From assembly GCA_018660225.1 (NCBI GenBank), contig JABJKT010000159.1, positions 1 to 41,941 of the forward strand: 41,941 bases of DNA. Direction: 5' to 3'. Positions within the stretch are counted from its first letter, which is position 1, and every line of letters begins with the position of its first letter. This document shows positions 32,906 through 41,941 of the stretch, piece by piece. The notes beneath the pieces are model-generated. The model did not search any database and had not been told where the DNA came from. It was given only the letters and a program-made list of their open reading frames with translations. The position numbers were made by a program, and so were the translations under genes. The stretch is from Kordiimonadaceae bacterium. GTDB lineage: Bacteria; Pseudomonadota; Alphaproteobacteria; Sphingomonadales; Emcibacteraceae.

Positions 32906-35098
32906 ATGAAAAATATACTTCTTTTATCGCTGTTAGTTCTAACAGCATGTTCATCACAAGATGGTGGACAAACAGGGGAAACAAGTAATGAAACAGTTGC
33001 GGCTGTTTCAGACGAAGTGGCGCGCTGGGAAGCGCAGGCTGCAAATATTACTATTATTCGTGATGAATGGGGCATCCCACATATTTACGGTAAAACCGAT
33101 GCGGACGCAGTTTTTGGCGTTATGTACGCACAGGCCGAAGATGATTTTAACCGCGTTGAAGTGAACTATATGAACGCCATGGGTCTTCTTGCTCAAGCGG
33201 AAGGCGAAAGTCAGATTTTTAAAGATCTTCGTATGCGCCTTTTCATTCAACAGGATGAAATGAAGCGTCTTTACGGTGAAGCACCTGAGTGGTTAAAAAC
33301 ACTTATGAATGCCTATGCGGACGGTCTTAATTATTATCTATATAAGAACCCTGAAACGCAGGCCAAAGTGATTAAACGCTTTGAGCCATGGATGGCACTT
33401 TCTTTCTCGGAAGGCAGTATCGGCGGTGACATTGAAAGTATTTCCATCAATAATCTGGAAAATTTCTATGGCGGTACCACGAAAATGGCTGAAGCACTGC
33501 GTGATCTTGATCTTGAACCACGCGGCTCTAACGGCATGTCCATTGCACCAGAAAAAACAGTGAATGGTAATGCCCTGCTTTATATTAATCCTCACACAAC
33601 ACATTATTTCCGTGAAGAAGCCCATATGGTAAGTGAAGAAGGCCTTAATGCTTATGGCGCACTAACATGGGGCCAGTTCTTTATCTATCAGGGTTTCAGT
33701 GAATATAACGGCTGGATGCATACATCGGGTAGATCCGATGTGATTGATGAAGCTTTAGAAACCATCATCGAAAAAGACGGTAAACTATTCTATCAATATG
33801 GTGAAGAGGAACGTGAAGTAACAGTGTCCACTGAAACCATTGAATACAAAACGGACAGTGGTATGGCATCGCGTGATTTTACTATTTATCACACGCACCG
33901 TGGCCCGATTATTCGTGAACAAGACGGCAAATGGGTCAGCGTTCAGCTGATGAATATTCCGCTTACAGCTCTTAACCAGTCATATACAAGAAGCAAAACA
34001 ACGTCTTATGATGAGTTTTATGAAATGATGAGACTAAAATCAAACTCATCAAACAACACGGTTTATGCTGATAAAGACGGTAACATTGCCTATTTCCACG
34101 GTAACTATCATCCAATTCGTAATACGGAATATGATTTTAACAATCCGGTAGATGGCAGTAATCCTGATACGGACTGGAAAGGATTACATCCTGTTGAAGA
34201 AGCTATTAACCTACTGAACCCTGGTTCAGGCTGGCTTTATAATTCAAATAACTGGCCGTTCTCTGCGGCTGGTCCGGACCATAGCCCGAAAAAAGAAGAC
34301 TATCCGAGCTATATGTCTGTGAACTTTGAAAACCCGCGCGGTGATCATGCGCTTGGACTTTACCCGGGCATTAATGACTTCACAGTGGAAAGCCTTATTG
34401 AAGCCGGCTATGACGGACTTCTTCCATCATTCCAACGTTTCGTTCCTGTGCTTAAAGCAGCTTACGATGCGGCCCCGGACGAAAATCTAAAGGAAGCCGT
34501 TGATATGCTGGTTGCTTGGGATAAGCGTTCAAGTATGACATCAGTTGAAACGTCACTTGCTCATCATTTCGGTAATGAACTTTTCAGATATCAACCGCCT
34601 CGTGGAAGTGTTGGTCCGTACGATTCATACGAATATGCTGAAAAACAGATTACAGGTGATCAATATCTTGCTGCGCTGACGGCGGCTATTGCCAGAATGG
34701 AAGCTGACTTTGGCACATGGAAAGTTGCATGGGGCGATATGAACCGTTTCCAACGTAACGATAGCAGCATTCGTCAAACATTTGATGACAGCAAACCAAG
34801 CTATCCTGTTAAACTCGGCTCCGGTCGTTGGGGAGCTCTTGCCTCCGTTGGTACGCGCCAATATCCGGGTACTAAAAACTGGTACCCTACAAGTGGTAAT
34901 AGCTTCATCGCATCCGTTGAATTTGGTGACAAGGTTCGCGCTAAAGCGCTAATGGCTGGTGGTCTTAATAAAGATCCAGCTTCACCACACTTCTTTGATC
35001 AGGGCGAAATGTATGGAACGGGAACTTTCCGTGATGTTCATTATTACCGTGAAGATGTTGATGCCAATATTGAACGTCAATATCATCCGGGTGAATAG
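32906..35098 (+). CDS. Penicillin-acylase-family Ntn hydrolase, lipoprotein (acylase 1)
   Basis: The 730-residue protein has a lipoprotein signal (LLVLTACSS, lipid Cys about residue 15). It has the family start ITIIRDEWGIPHIYGKTDADAVFGVMYAQAEDDF. The autocatalytic cleavage site is Gly207-Ser208 (RGSNGMSIAPEKT); the mature beta chain would begin with the nucleophile Ser208. INPHT downstream fits the acylase pattern. SNG at the nucleophile is typical of the AHL/cephalosporin/PvdQ-like branch. It should hydrolyse an amide in an acylated compound in the periplasm, membrane-anchored. It has its own terminator (35119-35157). Substrate is unknown; quorum-signal, lipopeptide or antibiotic side-chain amides are possible. 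Confidence 0.9.
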   Translation: MKNILLLSLLVLTACSSQDGGQTGETSNETVAAVSDEVARWEAQAANITIIRDEWGIPHIYGKTDADAVFGVMYAQAEDDFNRVEVNYMNAMGLLAQAEGESQIFKDLRMRLFIQQDEMKRLYGEAPEWLKTLMNAYADGLNYYLYKNPETQAKVIKRFEPWMALSFSEGSIGGDIESISINNLENFYGGTTKMAEALRDLDLEPRGSNGMSIAPEKTVNGNALLYINPHTTHYFREEAHMVSEEGLNAYGALTWGQFFIYQGFSEYNGWMHTSGRSDVIDEALETIIEKDGKLFYQYGEEEREVTVSTETIEYKTDSGMASRDFTIYHTHRGPIIREQDGKWVSVQLMNIPLTALNQSYTRSKTTSYDEFYEMMRLKSNSSNNTVYADKDGNIAYFHGNYHPIRNTEYDFNNPVDGSNPDTDWKGLHPVEEAINLLNPGSGWLYNSNNWPFSAAGPDHSPKKEDYPSYMSVNFENPRGDHALGLYPGINDFTVESLIEAGYDGLLPSFQRFVPVLKAAYDAAPDENLKEAVDMLVAWDKRSSMTSVETSLAHHFGNELFRYQPPRGSVGPYDSYEYAEKQITGDQYLAALTAAIARMEADFGTWKVAWGDMNRFQRNDSSIRQTFDDSKPSYPVKLGSGRWGALASVGTRQYPGTKNWYPTSGNSFIASVEFGDKVRAKALMAGGLNKDPASPHFFDQGEMYGTGTFRDVHYYREDVDANIERQYHPGE

Positions 35099-35118
35099 GA
35101 CCTGAAAAAATAAAATGA

Positions 35119-35157
35119 AGTGGGCTGGACATAATGATTTGTCTGGCCCATTTTTTT
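35119..35157 (+). terminator. Terminator after acylase 1
   Basis: TGGGCTGGACA (35121-35131) pairs with TGTCTGGCCCA (35140-35150), with two central wobble pairs. A run of seven T residues follows. Confidence 0.9.
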
Positions 35158-35201
35158 GCCTATAAGAAAAGAACTGGCATTTGCAAAGAAGGAAACAAAG
35201 A

Positions 35202-37553
35202 ATGAAAAAATGGCTGATCCGCTTATCAATATTTTTAAGTGTCATATCGTTAAGTGCAATTTTGGTCATATATATGGGCTTTAGAGCAAGCCTGCCAAAA
35301 CTGGAAGGCCAAGTTGAAACGGCAGCTATTAAAGCCAGTGTGATAGTGGAACGTGATGTCCAGGGTAATGCTACCATTTCAGCGGACCATAGAACCGACC
35401 TTGCTTTTGCCACAGGATATATTCATGCGCAGGAGCGCTTTTTTCAGATGGATTTATCAAGGCGTATGGCCGCCGGCGAGCTTTCAGAACTTTTTGGCAG
35501 TATCGCCGTTGAGACAGATAAAGCAAACCGTCTTCACCGTTTTCGAAGCCGCGCAATTATAGCACTTGAACATGTGACTGAGGAAGAAAGAGACATTCTT
35601 GATCATTATGTAAGTGGCGTTAATGCCGGACTTAATGAACTAGGCTCAAAGCCATTTGAATATTGGCTGTTGGACGCTGAACCTGAACTATGGGCCGCAG
35701 AAGATACATATCTGGTTGCCGATGCCATGTTCTTTGATTTACAAAGCTCAAACGGGAATTTTGAATGGCAAAACCACTTAGTCAGAAAATCAATGGGTGA
35801 AGATGTAGCAGAGTTTATTCTTCAGGAGCGCACAGAATGGGATGCTCCACTTCAGCCAAATGAAGTGCCTTATATAAAGCCGGAAATTCCAGCTGCACCA
35901 AAAATGGAACAGAATATTGCCGCTGATTTTACATATGACGATGCACCAATGCTCGGCAGTAATAACTGGGCCGTAACCGGTGCGCTTACGCAAAGCGGGG
36001 CGGCAATGGTGTCCAATGATATGCATCTTAGCATTCGTGCGCCGTCGATTTGGTATAAACTCCGCCTTAAGCTAAATGATGGATCACTTGATATAACCGG
36101 CGTGTCGCTTACCGGTGCACCGATTGTGATTGTTGGCAGTAATGGGTCGGTTGCCTGGGGCTTTACCAACACTAATATTGATACATCGGATATTATTGAG
36201 CTAACCATAAATCCGCAAAATGAAAATCAGTACCTTACCAAAGACGGTTATATGGATTTTGAAACGATCAGCGAAACAATTAATGTCAGCGGTGGTGGAT
36301 CACCGGAAATGCTCATCATTAAAGAAACCATATGGGGCCCGGTAATAGACAAAAATACCGACAAAAAATACGCCTACCGCTGGGTGGCGCATATGCCGGA
36401 TGGGGTCAATATGTCGCTGATCGGTATGGAAAAGGTCAGATCGGTAAAGGATGCCATGAGCATCGCCAATCAAATGGGAATTCCGGCTCAAAATGCTATG
36501 CTGGTCGATAAAGACGGTAACGCTGGCTGGACCATTTTCGGAAGAATTCCGCGCCGCCCTGAAGGGGACTTCGGCGCAATTAAAAACTGGTCAACCGGTG
36601 AATATGACTGGAACGAATGGTATAGTTCTGCGGAATATCCAAAAGTATATAATCCGGAAAACGGCAGGCTTTGGACAGCCAATACTCGGGTCGCTTCAAA
36701 TGCAGATTTAGCCAGAGTTGGCACTAGTTCTTATGCCCTTGGCGCAAGAGCAAAACAGATTAGAGACAGGTTGATGGCCTTGCAAGCGCCACTGGTTGAA
36801 GAAGATCTTTATAAAATAATGCTTGATGATGAAGCCATATTTCTTAGCCGCTGGCAAAAACAACTTGAAGGTGTTTTATTAAAAGCTGACGATGCATCGT
36901 TCCAACCTTATTTGGAACAAGTGGTAAATTGGGGCGGGGCTGCTGATAAAAATTCCATTGGATTTAGGTTAGTGAGAAACTACCGCATTCAGGTTTATGA
37001 AACACTTTTTGCCCATATATCCGGGACTTGTGTTTCTTACGATAAAAACTGCAATTATGACCGTGCAACCAATCAATGGGAAGCACCGCTGTGGCAGCTG
37101 GTCTCTGAAATGCCAGCTGATTGGCTTCCTGGCGGATATGATAATTGGCAATTTTTCTATGAAAAGGCAGCTTTTGATGCATGGAAGCCCGTCATAACGG
37201 GAGAAATTAATCTGCAGGATTATACATGGGGCAACAGAAATACCACTGAGATCAAACATCCGTTAAGTGCCGCCGTTCCCTTTCTTGGTAAGCTAACGGA
37301 TATGCCAGCCGTGCAGCAATCAGGTGACACAGCAAATATGCCGCATATTTCAGGACGTGTGCAGGGCCAATCGGAGCGAATAGTGGTAAGCCCAGGCCAT
37401 GAAGAAGACGGTATTATGAACCTGCCCGCTGGACAGTCGGGTCATCCGTTATCGCCTTATTACGGTGCGGGGCATGATGATTGGCTTAACGGTAATATGA
37501 CACCATTTCTGCCGCAGGAAACAAAATGGAAGCTGGAATTTAGTCCTGGTTAA
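35202..37553 (+). CDS. Penicillin-acylase-family Ntn hydrolase, membrane-anchored (acylase 2)
   Basis: ATG 35202 is chosen because AGAAGGA (35186-35192) lies 9 nt before it and MKKWLIRLSIFL begins a signal anchor; a TTG at 35181 precedes the ribosome site. The 783-residue product has one N-terminal membrane segment (about 5-27). It has the family landmarks RDVQGNATISADHRTDLAFATGYIHAQERFFQMDLSRR, cleavage site Gly252-Ser253 (LGSNNWAV, nucleophile Ser253) and SNDMHLSIRAPSIWY. This is the classic GSNNWAV type, so it belongs to a different branch from acylase 1. The 3' end overlaps the convergent ABC ATPase gene by 14 nt. Confidence 0.92.
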   Translation: MKKWLIRLSIFLSVISLSAILVIYMGFRASLPKLEGQVETAAIKASVIVERDVQGNATISADHRTDLAFATGYIHAQERFFQMDLSRRMAAGELSELFGSIAVETDKANRLHRFRSRAIIALEHVTEEERDILDHYVSGVNAGLNELGSKPFEYWLLDAEPELWAAEDTYLVADAMFFDLQSSNGNFEWQNHLVRKSMGEDVAEFILQERTEWDAPLQPNEVPYIKPEIPAAPKMEQNIAADFTYDDAPMLGSNNWAVTGALTQSGAAMVSNDMHLSIRAPSIWYKLRLKLNDGSLDITGVSLTGAPIVIVGSNGSVAWGFTNTNIDTSDIIELTINPQNENQYLTKDGYMDFETISETINVSGGGSPEMLIIKETIWGPVIDKNTDKKYAYRWVAHMPDGVNMSLIGMEKVRSVKDAMSIANQMGIPAQNAMLVDKDGNAGWTIFGRIPRRPEGDFGAIKNWSTGEYDWNEWYSSAEYPKVYNPENGRLWTANTRVASNADLARVGTSSYALGARAKQIRDRLMALQAPLVEEDLYKIMLDDEAIFLSRWQKQLEGVLLKADDASFQPYLEQVVNWGGAADKNSIGFRLVRNYRIQVYETLFAHISGTCVSYDKNCNYDRATNQWEAPLWQLVSEMPADWLPGGYDNWQFFYEKAAFDAWKPVITGEINLQDYTWGNRNTTEIKHPLSAAVPFLGKLTDMPAVQQSGDTANMPHISGRVQGQSERIVVSPGHEEDGIMNLPAGQSGHPLSPYYGAGHDDWLNGNMTPFLPQETKWKLEFSPG

Positions 37554-38322
37554 TGCGCGACGTGGGGATAATAAAAACTTCGCCATTTTTTTCCAGACGG
37601 GTCGCTTTAACCTGATAAGCCTTTAGCAGATTTTCATCGCTTAGAACATCTTCGGGGAGCCCTTTTGAAATGATTTGTCCTTCGTTGAGGAGTATCAGTT
37701 CATCACAGTATTTCTGGGCAAAATTAACATCATGAAGCACCAGTAAAACCCCATGACCAGTTTCGGCCAGCTCTTTTAAAATATCCATAATTTTCATCTG
37801 GTGATAAGGGTCCAGTGCTTCGATTGGCTCATCCGCCAGTAAAAATTCGCAGCCCGTAACAATTGCCCGGGCCAGCATGGCGCGCGCTCTTTCCCCGCCT
37901 GATAATGTGGTGGTACTGCGCGAGACAAGATGATCGACATCGGTTTTTTTCATGGCGTCCAAGGTAAGTGTCTGATCAAGGGTGCTGGTTGATTGCCACG
38001 GCGATAAATGCGGAATACGCCCTAGTGATACAAGATGACCAACCGTCAGCGGCCAGTGGACGGGGGCGCCTTGCGCTGCATAGGATATTTTCTGAGCCCG
38101 TTCTTTTATGCTCCAACTATTAATATCTTTACCGTCCAGCGATATATCGCCGCTTGCACCGTCAATAAGCCCTAATATGGATTTAATCAGGATGCTTTTC
38201 CCTGCGCCGTTTGGGCCGATCAACCCGACCAGCTTACCGCTCGGCACTTCAAAGGACACATCCGATAAAATGCGGTTTTCTTCCAGCGTGACATTTAAGT
38301 TATTTATGCTGAGGACCGTCAC
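37540..38322 (-). CDS. ABC transporter ATP-binding protein, BtuD/FecE type
   Basis: The 260-residue ATPase starts at a GTG (38322) overlapping the permease stop (GTGA). It has Walker A GPNGAGKS, Q-loop AAQGAP, signature LSGGERARAMLARA, Walker B FLLADEP and the switch His in LVLHDVNFA. It is of the class that energises siderophore, haem and cobalamin import. It pairs with the permease, binding protein and outer-membrane receptor encoded upstream on the same strand. No export-type fusion or extra domain is present. The C-terminal coding end overlaps the end of acylase 2, which is unlikely to affect either protein. Confidence 0.92.
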   Translation of the reverse strand: MTVLSINNLNVTLEENRILSDVSFEVPSGKLVGLIGPNGAGKSILIKSILGLIDGASGDISLDGKDINSWSIKERAQKISYAAQGAPVHWPLTVGHLVSLGRIPHLSPWQSTSTLDQTLTLDAMKKTDVDHLVSRSTTTLSGGERARAMLARAIVTGCEFLLADEPIEALDPYHQMKIMDILKELAETGHGVLLVLHDVNFAQKYCDELILLNEGQIISKGLPEDVLSDENLLKAYQVKATRLEKNGEVFIIPTSRINQD

Positions 38323-39287
38323 CTCATCGCCCTCCTTGTTTTATAAACAATATAAAGGAACATGGGCGCACCGATAATCGCCGTTACGACCCCTAGCCGT
38401 AATTGCCCGGCACCAAAAGGGATGCGGGTAAATAGATCAGCACTGATCAGCAAAATCGCCCCCATCAGCGCCGAAGGAATAAGCAGCTTACCTGGCGCGT
38501 AGCCAATAAGGCGTCTGACAATATGCGGAACAACCAGCCCAACAAAACCGATAGCACCGCATACGGCAACCACGGCACCAACGGATATGGCGCCGCCTAA
38601 AATTATTTTTAACTGCATTTTTTTTGTATCAATACCCAGTGTCCTTGCCGTGTCATCACCAAGGCTGCAGGCATCAAGCCCGTGCGATATGCCAAGGTGC
38701 AAAGCCCAGCCAATAAGAATGAACGGCAGCGATATCAAAATATCAGCAATAGTTCTGTTTTCAAGCGAGCCAAGCATCCACATCACCATATCCTGCAGTG
38801 TCATGGGGTTGGGTGCAAAATTCATCGTTAACGATATGGCCGCCGTGGCCAGTGAACTGATGCCGATACCGGCGAGAATTAGCGTAAGCACACTACTGTC
38901 GCGCGCGGCGATCAGCACAAGGATAAAGGTGGCAATCATAGCGCCCAATATAGCCATAATTTGGATGGCCGCCGGGAACAAGTCAGTTAGTCCCATATAA
39001 ATGGCAATCACCGCCCCTAGTCCCGCCATAGAAGAAACACCAATGATACCGGGATCGGCTAGCGGGTTTCTAAGCATGCCTTGTAGTGATGCGCCGGATA
39101 GACCCAGTGTAGCACCGGCAAGAAGTCCCATAAAGACCCTTGGCAGTCTTAGTTCAACGATAATGATTGTTGTTGCTTGATCGGCATTTCCAAGTAAGGC
39201 CGAAAAAACTTCTGCCGCTGAAAATGAAACGCTGCCGATAAAGAGCGATAAAAAGCAAAGTGCGCCCAGCAAAATGCCAAGCAACAA
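38319..39287 (-). CDS. FecCD/BtuC-family ABC permease, start uncertain
   Basis: The protein has roughly eight to ten membrane helices and the family signatures LRLPRVFMGLLAGATLGLSGASLQGMLRNPLADPGIIGVSS and GAIGFVGLVVPHIVRRLIG. These identify a permease for siderophores or corrinoids. The given start is a TTG (39287). The frame stays open upstream through codons for INQKKLPLL with no ATG, so initiation may occur at an upstream ATT or ATA, or at this TTG by coupling to the preceding gene, whose stop is 38 nt away. It overlaps the ATPase by 4 nt. The true N-terminus is probably a few residues longer. Confidence 0.88.
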   Translation of the reverse strand: MLLGILLGALCFLSLFIGSVSFSAAEVFSALLGNADQATTIIIVELRLPRVFMGLLAGATLGLSGASLQGMLRNPLADPGIIGVSSMAGLGAVIAIYMGLTDLFPAAIQIMAILGAMIATFILVLIAARDSSVLTLILAGIGISSLATAAISLTMNFAPNPMTLQDMVMWMLGSLENRTIADILISLPFILIGWALHLGISHGLDACSLGDDTARTLGIDTKKMQLKIILGGAISVGAVVAVCGAIGFVGLVVPHIVRRLIGYAPGKLLIPSALMGAILLISADLFTRIPFGAGQLRLGVVTAIIGAPMFLYIVYKTRRAMR

Positions 39288-39325
39288 AGGGAGTTTCTTT
39301 TGATTTATTAAGGGGGAGGAATAAA

Positions 39326-40192
39326 TTATTTTTCTCCCTTTTTATTAAAGGACTGATCGGTAAAATTTCGGATATATTCGGCCGCTTCAATGGAAAATAA
39401 CCCACTACAGGATAAAACATCTCCCGGGACAGAAACGGTTGGAATTTTGCTTATCATTTTCCTAATCTCAGGATGGCGTGTCAGACTCCAATGGGAAATA
39501 TGGACATCATCCTGATCAAAAAAACTACTGATGATCAAATCCGGCGGACTGACCAGCATTAATTCAAGCGATAACGGCTGCCAGTTTTTAATATTATGCT
39601 TTTCAGCGAAACTATTAAGCCCTGAAAGTTTAATAATATCATCAATGAACGTTCCAGTGCCAGCGGTAAAGCCGCTCGGTGTTAGATACGCAACGGTGAT
39701 GTTTTGGCGGCTCTTATTTTCAAGGTTTTCCAGTCTTATTTGGTAATTTTCAATGATTTCATTTGCTTGGTCAGAACGGTTTAAAACGTCGCCGTACATG
39801 GCGAGATTTTCGAAATGGGTATTTATGCCGCGCCCATATTTCGGAACTACCGTATTGATGTCGTACCGCATTAAAAATGGCAGCACATTATAGGCACCGT
39901 CTGTACCAATAACAATCTCGGGCTTCATGGCAATAATTTGTTCGGCGGTGGCCGCAAACCTCTTAAGTCCTGCTGCTTTTTTTCGGTAAAATGAATGTTG
40001 ATCGGTGGCTGAATTTGATACGGCGATAATCTGCGACGGGTCCGCTAGGGCCAGAAGATATTGATCGGCGCAATAATCAATAGATACGGCTTTAGGCAGT
40101 TCTGCCCTGGCAAAACTACCCATCAGGATGATGAATGCTACCGCCCAAAGAATGGGGGATTCTTTTTTTAGAATAGGCAAGGTAGCATTCAT
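39326..40192 (-). CDS. Periplasmic substrate-binding protein, BtuF/FepB type
   Basis: ATG 40192 follows AAGGAAC by about 9 nt on the minus strand; a TTG three nt upstream is also in frame. The 288-residue product has a signal peptide ending about FARAE. Family landmarks include SIDYCADQYLLALADPSQIIAVS near residue 40, IIAMKPEIVIGTDG and VSPPDLIISSFFD. It belongs to the helical-backbone binding proteins for cobalamin and iron chelates. The Cys-Ala-Asp-Gln segment is common in BtuF-like proteins that sit beside BtuB-like receptors. It would deliver the ligand to the permease and ATPase encoded next. Confidence 0.88.
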   Translation of the reverse strand: MNATLPILKKESPILWAVAFIILMGSFARAELPKAVSIDYCADQYLLALADPSQIIAVSNSATDQHSFYRKKAAGLKRFAATAEQIIAMKPEIVIGTDGAYNVLPFLMRYDINTVVPKYGRGINTHFENLAMYGDVLNRSDQANEIIENYQIRLENLENKSRQNITVAYLTPSGFTAGTGTFIDDIIKLSGLNSFAEKHNIKNWQPLSLELMLVSPPDLIISSFFDQDDVHISHWSLTRHPEIRKMISKIPTVSVPGDVLSCSGLFSIEAAEYIRNFTDQSFNKKGEK

Positions 40193-40220
40193 CAAACTTG
40201 TTCCTTAAAACTTGGCCCTT

Positions 40221-41941
40221 TTAAAACTTAGCTCTAGCACCGATATAGCCAGAGCGGTCCGCAGTACCGTAACCATATACCTGCTGATATTCCACATTAA
40301 ACAGATTATCAATTCGGCCATATAATTCAAACATTTCATTAATTTGGTAAGTGGCCCTGAAATCTGTTCTGGTCCAGCTATCGGTATCCGGGGAAAAGGG
40401 ATCGGTCGTTTTATCGTTATAGCTAACACTAAAGGATACATTGAGTGGCGGCATTACCTGCCAGCGAATTTCGCCGTATGCCATGTTGCGGGGAACGCGC
40501 GGCAATGCTTCCTCGCTTAAGCTATTTACGGCGTCAGTATAAGTATAATTAGCACTAAATGATATTTCCTCGCTAAGGACGGCATCGATAAAAATCTCAA
40601 ACCCTTTTGTTCGGGCCTGCGCAATATTGTCATATCCCGCCGTGAAGCTGAAATCGACAAGGTTGGTGACTTTTTGATCAAAATAAGTGGCGCCAATTAT
40701 AATATCGTCGCTTATTATTTCTTGTTCTACACCAATTTCCCAGCCTTTTGTTTCTTCCGGTTTTAAATCCGGGTTTGGCTCTGTAAGGCCGCAGAATGAG
40801 CATATATAGGTTAGCTGAAATACGCTTGGCGCTTTAAAGCCTTCGGCCCAGTTTGCAAAAACTTTAGTGCCGCTCTGATCCAGATAATATGCAGCCGTTA
40901 GGCGCGGTGAAAAGGTATCGCCGTATTGATTATGATGATCATAACGCCCGCCACCGGTCACGGTGAGGTTTTCTATGCCTTGAAAACTAATTTCTGAAAC
41001 GATGCTATCAATATTAAATTTTTCTGGTGAAGCGCTAGTCGCTTTTGTTTCTTCATGCTGAAGACCAACAGAAAGACCAAGGGCGTCATTATATTTATAA
41101 TGGCCAAAATAATCGACATTTAGCCGGTCACCATTGCCAACCTCGGACTTTACCAAATCCGCTTCATTTTCCCGCAAGCTCTTTGAATATTCAAAAGAGA
41201 ACGTGTTGGTAAATTTACCGTCCAAAAGGTCAAGGTGATTTCGTGAGGCGATTAAATAGTCGGTAGAATGGTCAATGCCGTCACCATCAACAGGTCCGAA
41301 GCTATCAAATTCATTTCGTGCTTTTGAATATCTGGCAATTAAGTCGGTCGTAAATATTTCGGATAAGTTTCCTGTTACTTTTGAATGAATTGAAATATTA
41401 CGGTAGGCATCCTGCTCACTATTACCGTCATTCTCATCTGCTTTTGATATGCCGTGCGATGTAATGCCGCGGGCCGATAAACTATAATTCAGTTTTTCAT
41501 CACCGCCGTAAATATTGGCCCCGCCGTTCAATGTATTAAAGGACCCTCCTTCAATAAAAGCGCTGCCACCAAACCCTTGCTCACCGGATTTGCTGATCAC
41601 ATTGATCACCCCGCCCATAGCATCCGAGCCATAAAGAATAGACTGTGGCCCGCGAAGCACTTCTACCCGTTCAATGGCGTTTACATCATAATTGGCAAAA
41701 TTGGCGCTACCATCAACCGTTGACGGATCGTTCACCTGAACGCCATCGATTAAAATTGTCACCTGTTTGGCACCGCGAATACGTAGTGATGAAATGCCGC
41801 CAAAACTGCCATTTTGATTAATGGATACGCCCGGTACAGTGCTCAGCGCATCCTGCAGAAATGTGATCTGTTTTAACTCGAGGTCTTCTGCTGATATTAC
41901 AGAAATACTGCTGCCAATATCTGAAATTGGTTTTTCGTATC
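40221..41941 (-). CDS. BtuB-like TonB-dependent receptor, 5' end beyond the window
   Basis: The frame remains open from the stop at 40221 to the right window edge: 572 residues are visible and the N-terminus is missing. Visible plug landmarks are LQDALSTVPGVSINQNG, SSLRIRGAKQVTILIDGVQVNDPSTVDG and VEVLRGPQSILYGSDAMGGVINVISK. The barrel ends YIGARAKF with a C-terminal Phe. IDGVQVNDPS and the barrel resemble BtuB, and the downstream binding-protein, permease and ATPase genes fit a corrinoid importer, though an iron-chelate receptor is not excluded. A cobalamin riboswitch, if present, would be to the right of this window. Confidence 0.88.
   Translation of the reverse strand, partial: YEKPISDIGSSISVISAEDLELKQITFLQDALSTVPGVSINQNGSFGGISSLRIRGAKQVTILIDGVQVNDPSTVDGSANFANYDVNAIERVEVLRGPQSILYGSDAMGGVINVISKSGEQGFGGSAFIEGGSFNTLNGGANIYGGDEKLNYSLSARGITSHGISKADENDGNSEQDAYRNISIHSKVTGNLSEIFTTDLIARYSKARNEFDSFGPVDGDGIDHSTDYLIASRNHLDLLDGKFTNTFSFEYSKSLRENEADLVKSEVGNGDRLNVDYFGHYKYNDALGLSVGLQHEETKATSASPEKFNIDSIVSEISFQGIENLTVTGGGRYDHHNQYGDTFSPRLTAAYYLDQSGTKVFANWAEGFKAPSVFQLTYICSFCGLTEPNPDLKPEETKGWEIGVEQEIISDDIIIGATYFDQKVTNLVDFSFTAGYDNIAQARTKGFEIFIDAVLSEEISFSANYTYTDAVNSLSEEALPRVPRNMAYGEIRWQVMPPLNVSFSVSYNDKTTDPFSPDTDSWTRTDFRATYQINEMFELYGRIDNLFNVEYQQVYGYGTADRSGYIGARAKF

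Noticed and set aside
40196-40220. Cobalamin riboswitch before the binding-protein gene
   Set aside because: The gap between receptor and binding protein is too short. Any riboswitch would be upstream of the receptor, outside the window.
1-41941. CRISPR arrays, tRNA or rRNA genes, insertion sequences
   Set aside because: No regularly spaced short repeats, no transposase or integrase frames and no recognisable RNA genes were seen on either strand.

Overview
The window reads as a Gram-negative proteobacterial chromosome segment. It has TonB-dependent receptors, lipoprotein and Sec signal peptides, a tripartite RND pump and a periplasmic c-type cytochrome. Base composition is moderate to AT-rich. 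An alphaproteobacterium of marine or soil type is my best guess, but no rRNA, tRNA or marker gene settles this. I see no mobile element, CRISPR array or tRNA. Two regions contain extensive recent gene duplication.

Layout. (1) 1-2914: three same-strand genes, an AhpD-like carboxymuconolactone decarboxylase family protein, a SAM methyltransferase and a zinc alcohol dehydrogenase, preceded by a TetR-like operator array. (2) 2911-4185, minus: a CPA2/Kef-type cation:proton antiporter. (3) 4365-12414: a tightly overlapping operon encoding a TolC-like outer-membrane factor, adaptor, heavy-metal-type RND pump, DUF3240 protein, PepSY protein, OmpR-type regulator and histidine kinase. An 11-bp tandem repeat upstream may be the regulator's own site. 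(4) 12541-18521: three secreted NHL beta-propellers related to peptidyl-hydroxyglycine amidating lyase (PAL), a double ChrR-like cupin and a HupE/UreJ-like membrane protein. Two of the propellers are a recent tandem duplicate. (5) 18585-30231, minus: five paralogous secreted PQQ-dependent dehydrogenases of about 690-705 aa, with one small c-type cytochrome among them. Most units end in their own hairpin. (6) 30697-37553, plus: a TonB-dependent receptor and two penicillin-acylase-family Ntn hydrolases. (7) 37540-41941, minus: a BtuB-like receptor (cut by the window edge), a BtuF-like binding protein, a BtuC-like permease and a BtuD-like ATPase, probably for corrinoid or iron-chelate uptake.

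The most interesting part is 12.5-37.5 kb. A receptor could import a compound, PQQ enzymes could oxidise alcohol or sugar groups and pass electrons to the cytochrome, PAL-like propellers could cleave a hydroxy-amide or related intermediate, and acylases could hydrolyse amide bonds. The chemistry is inference. What the sequence directly shows is fivefold paralogy with mosaic variation, one copy that has lost the probable catalytic aspartate, duplicated promoters and terminators, and a TGTAACA/TGTTACA word upstream of several of these genes.
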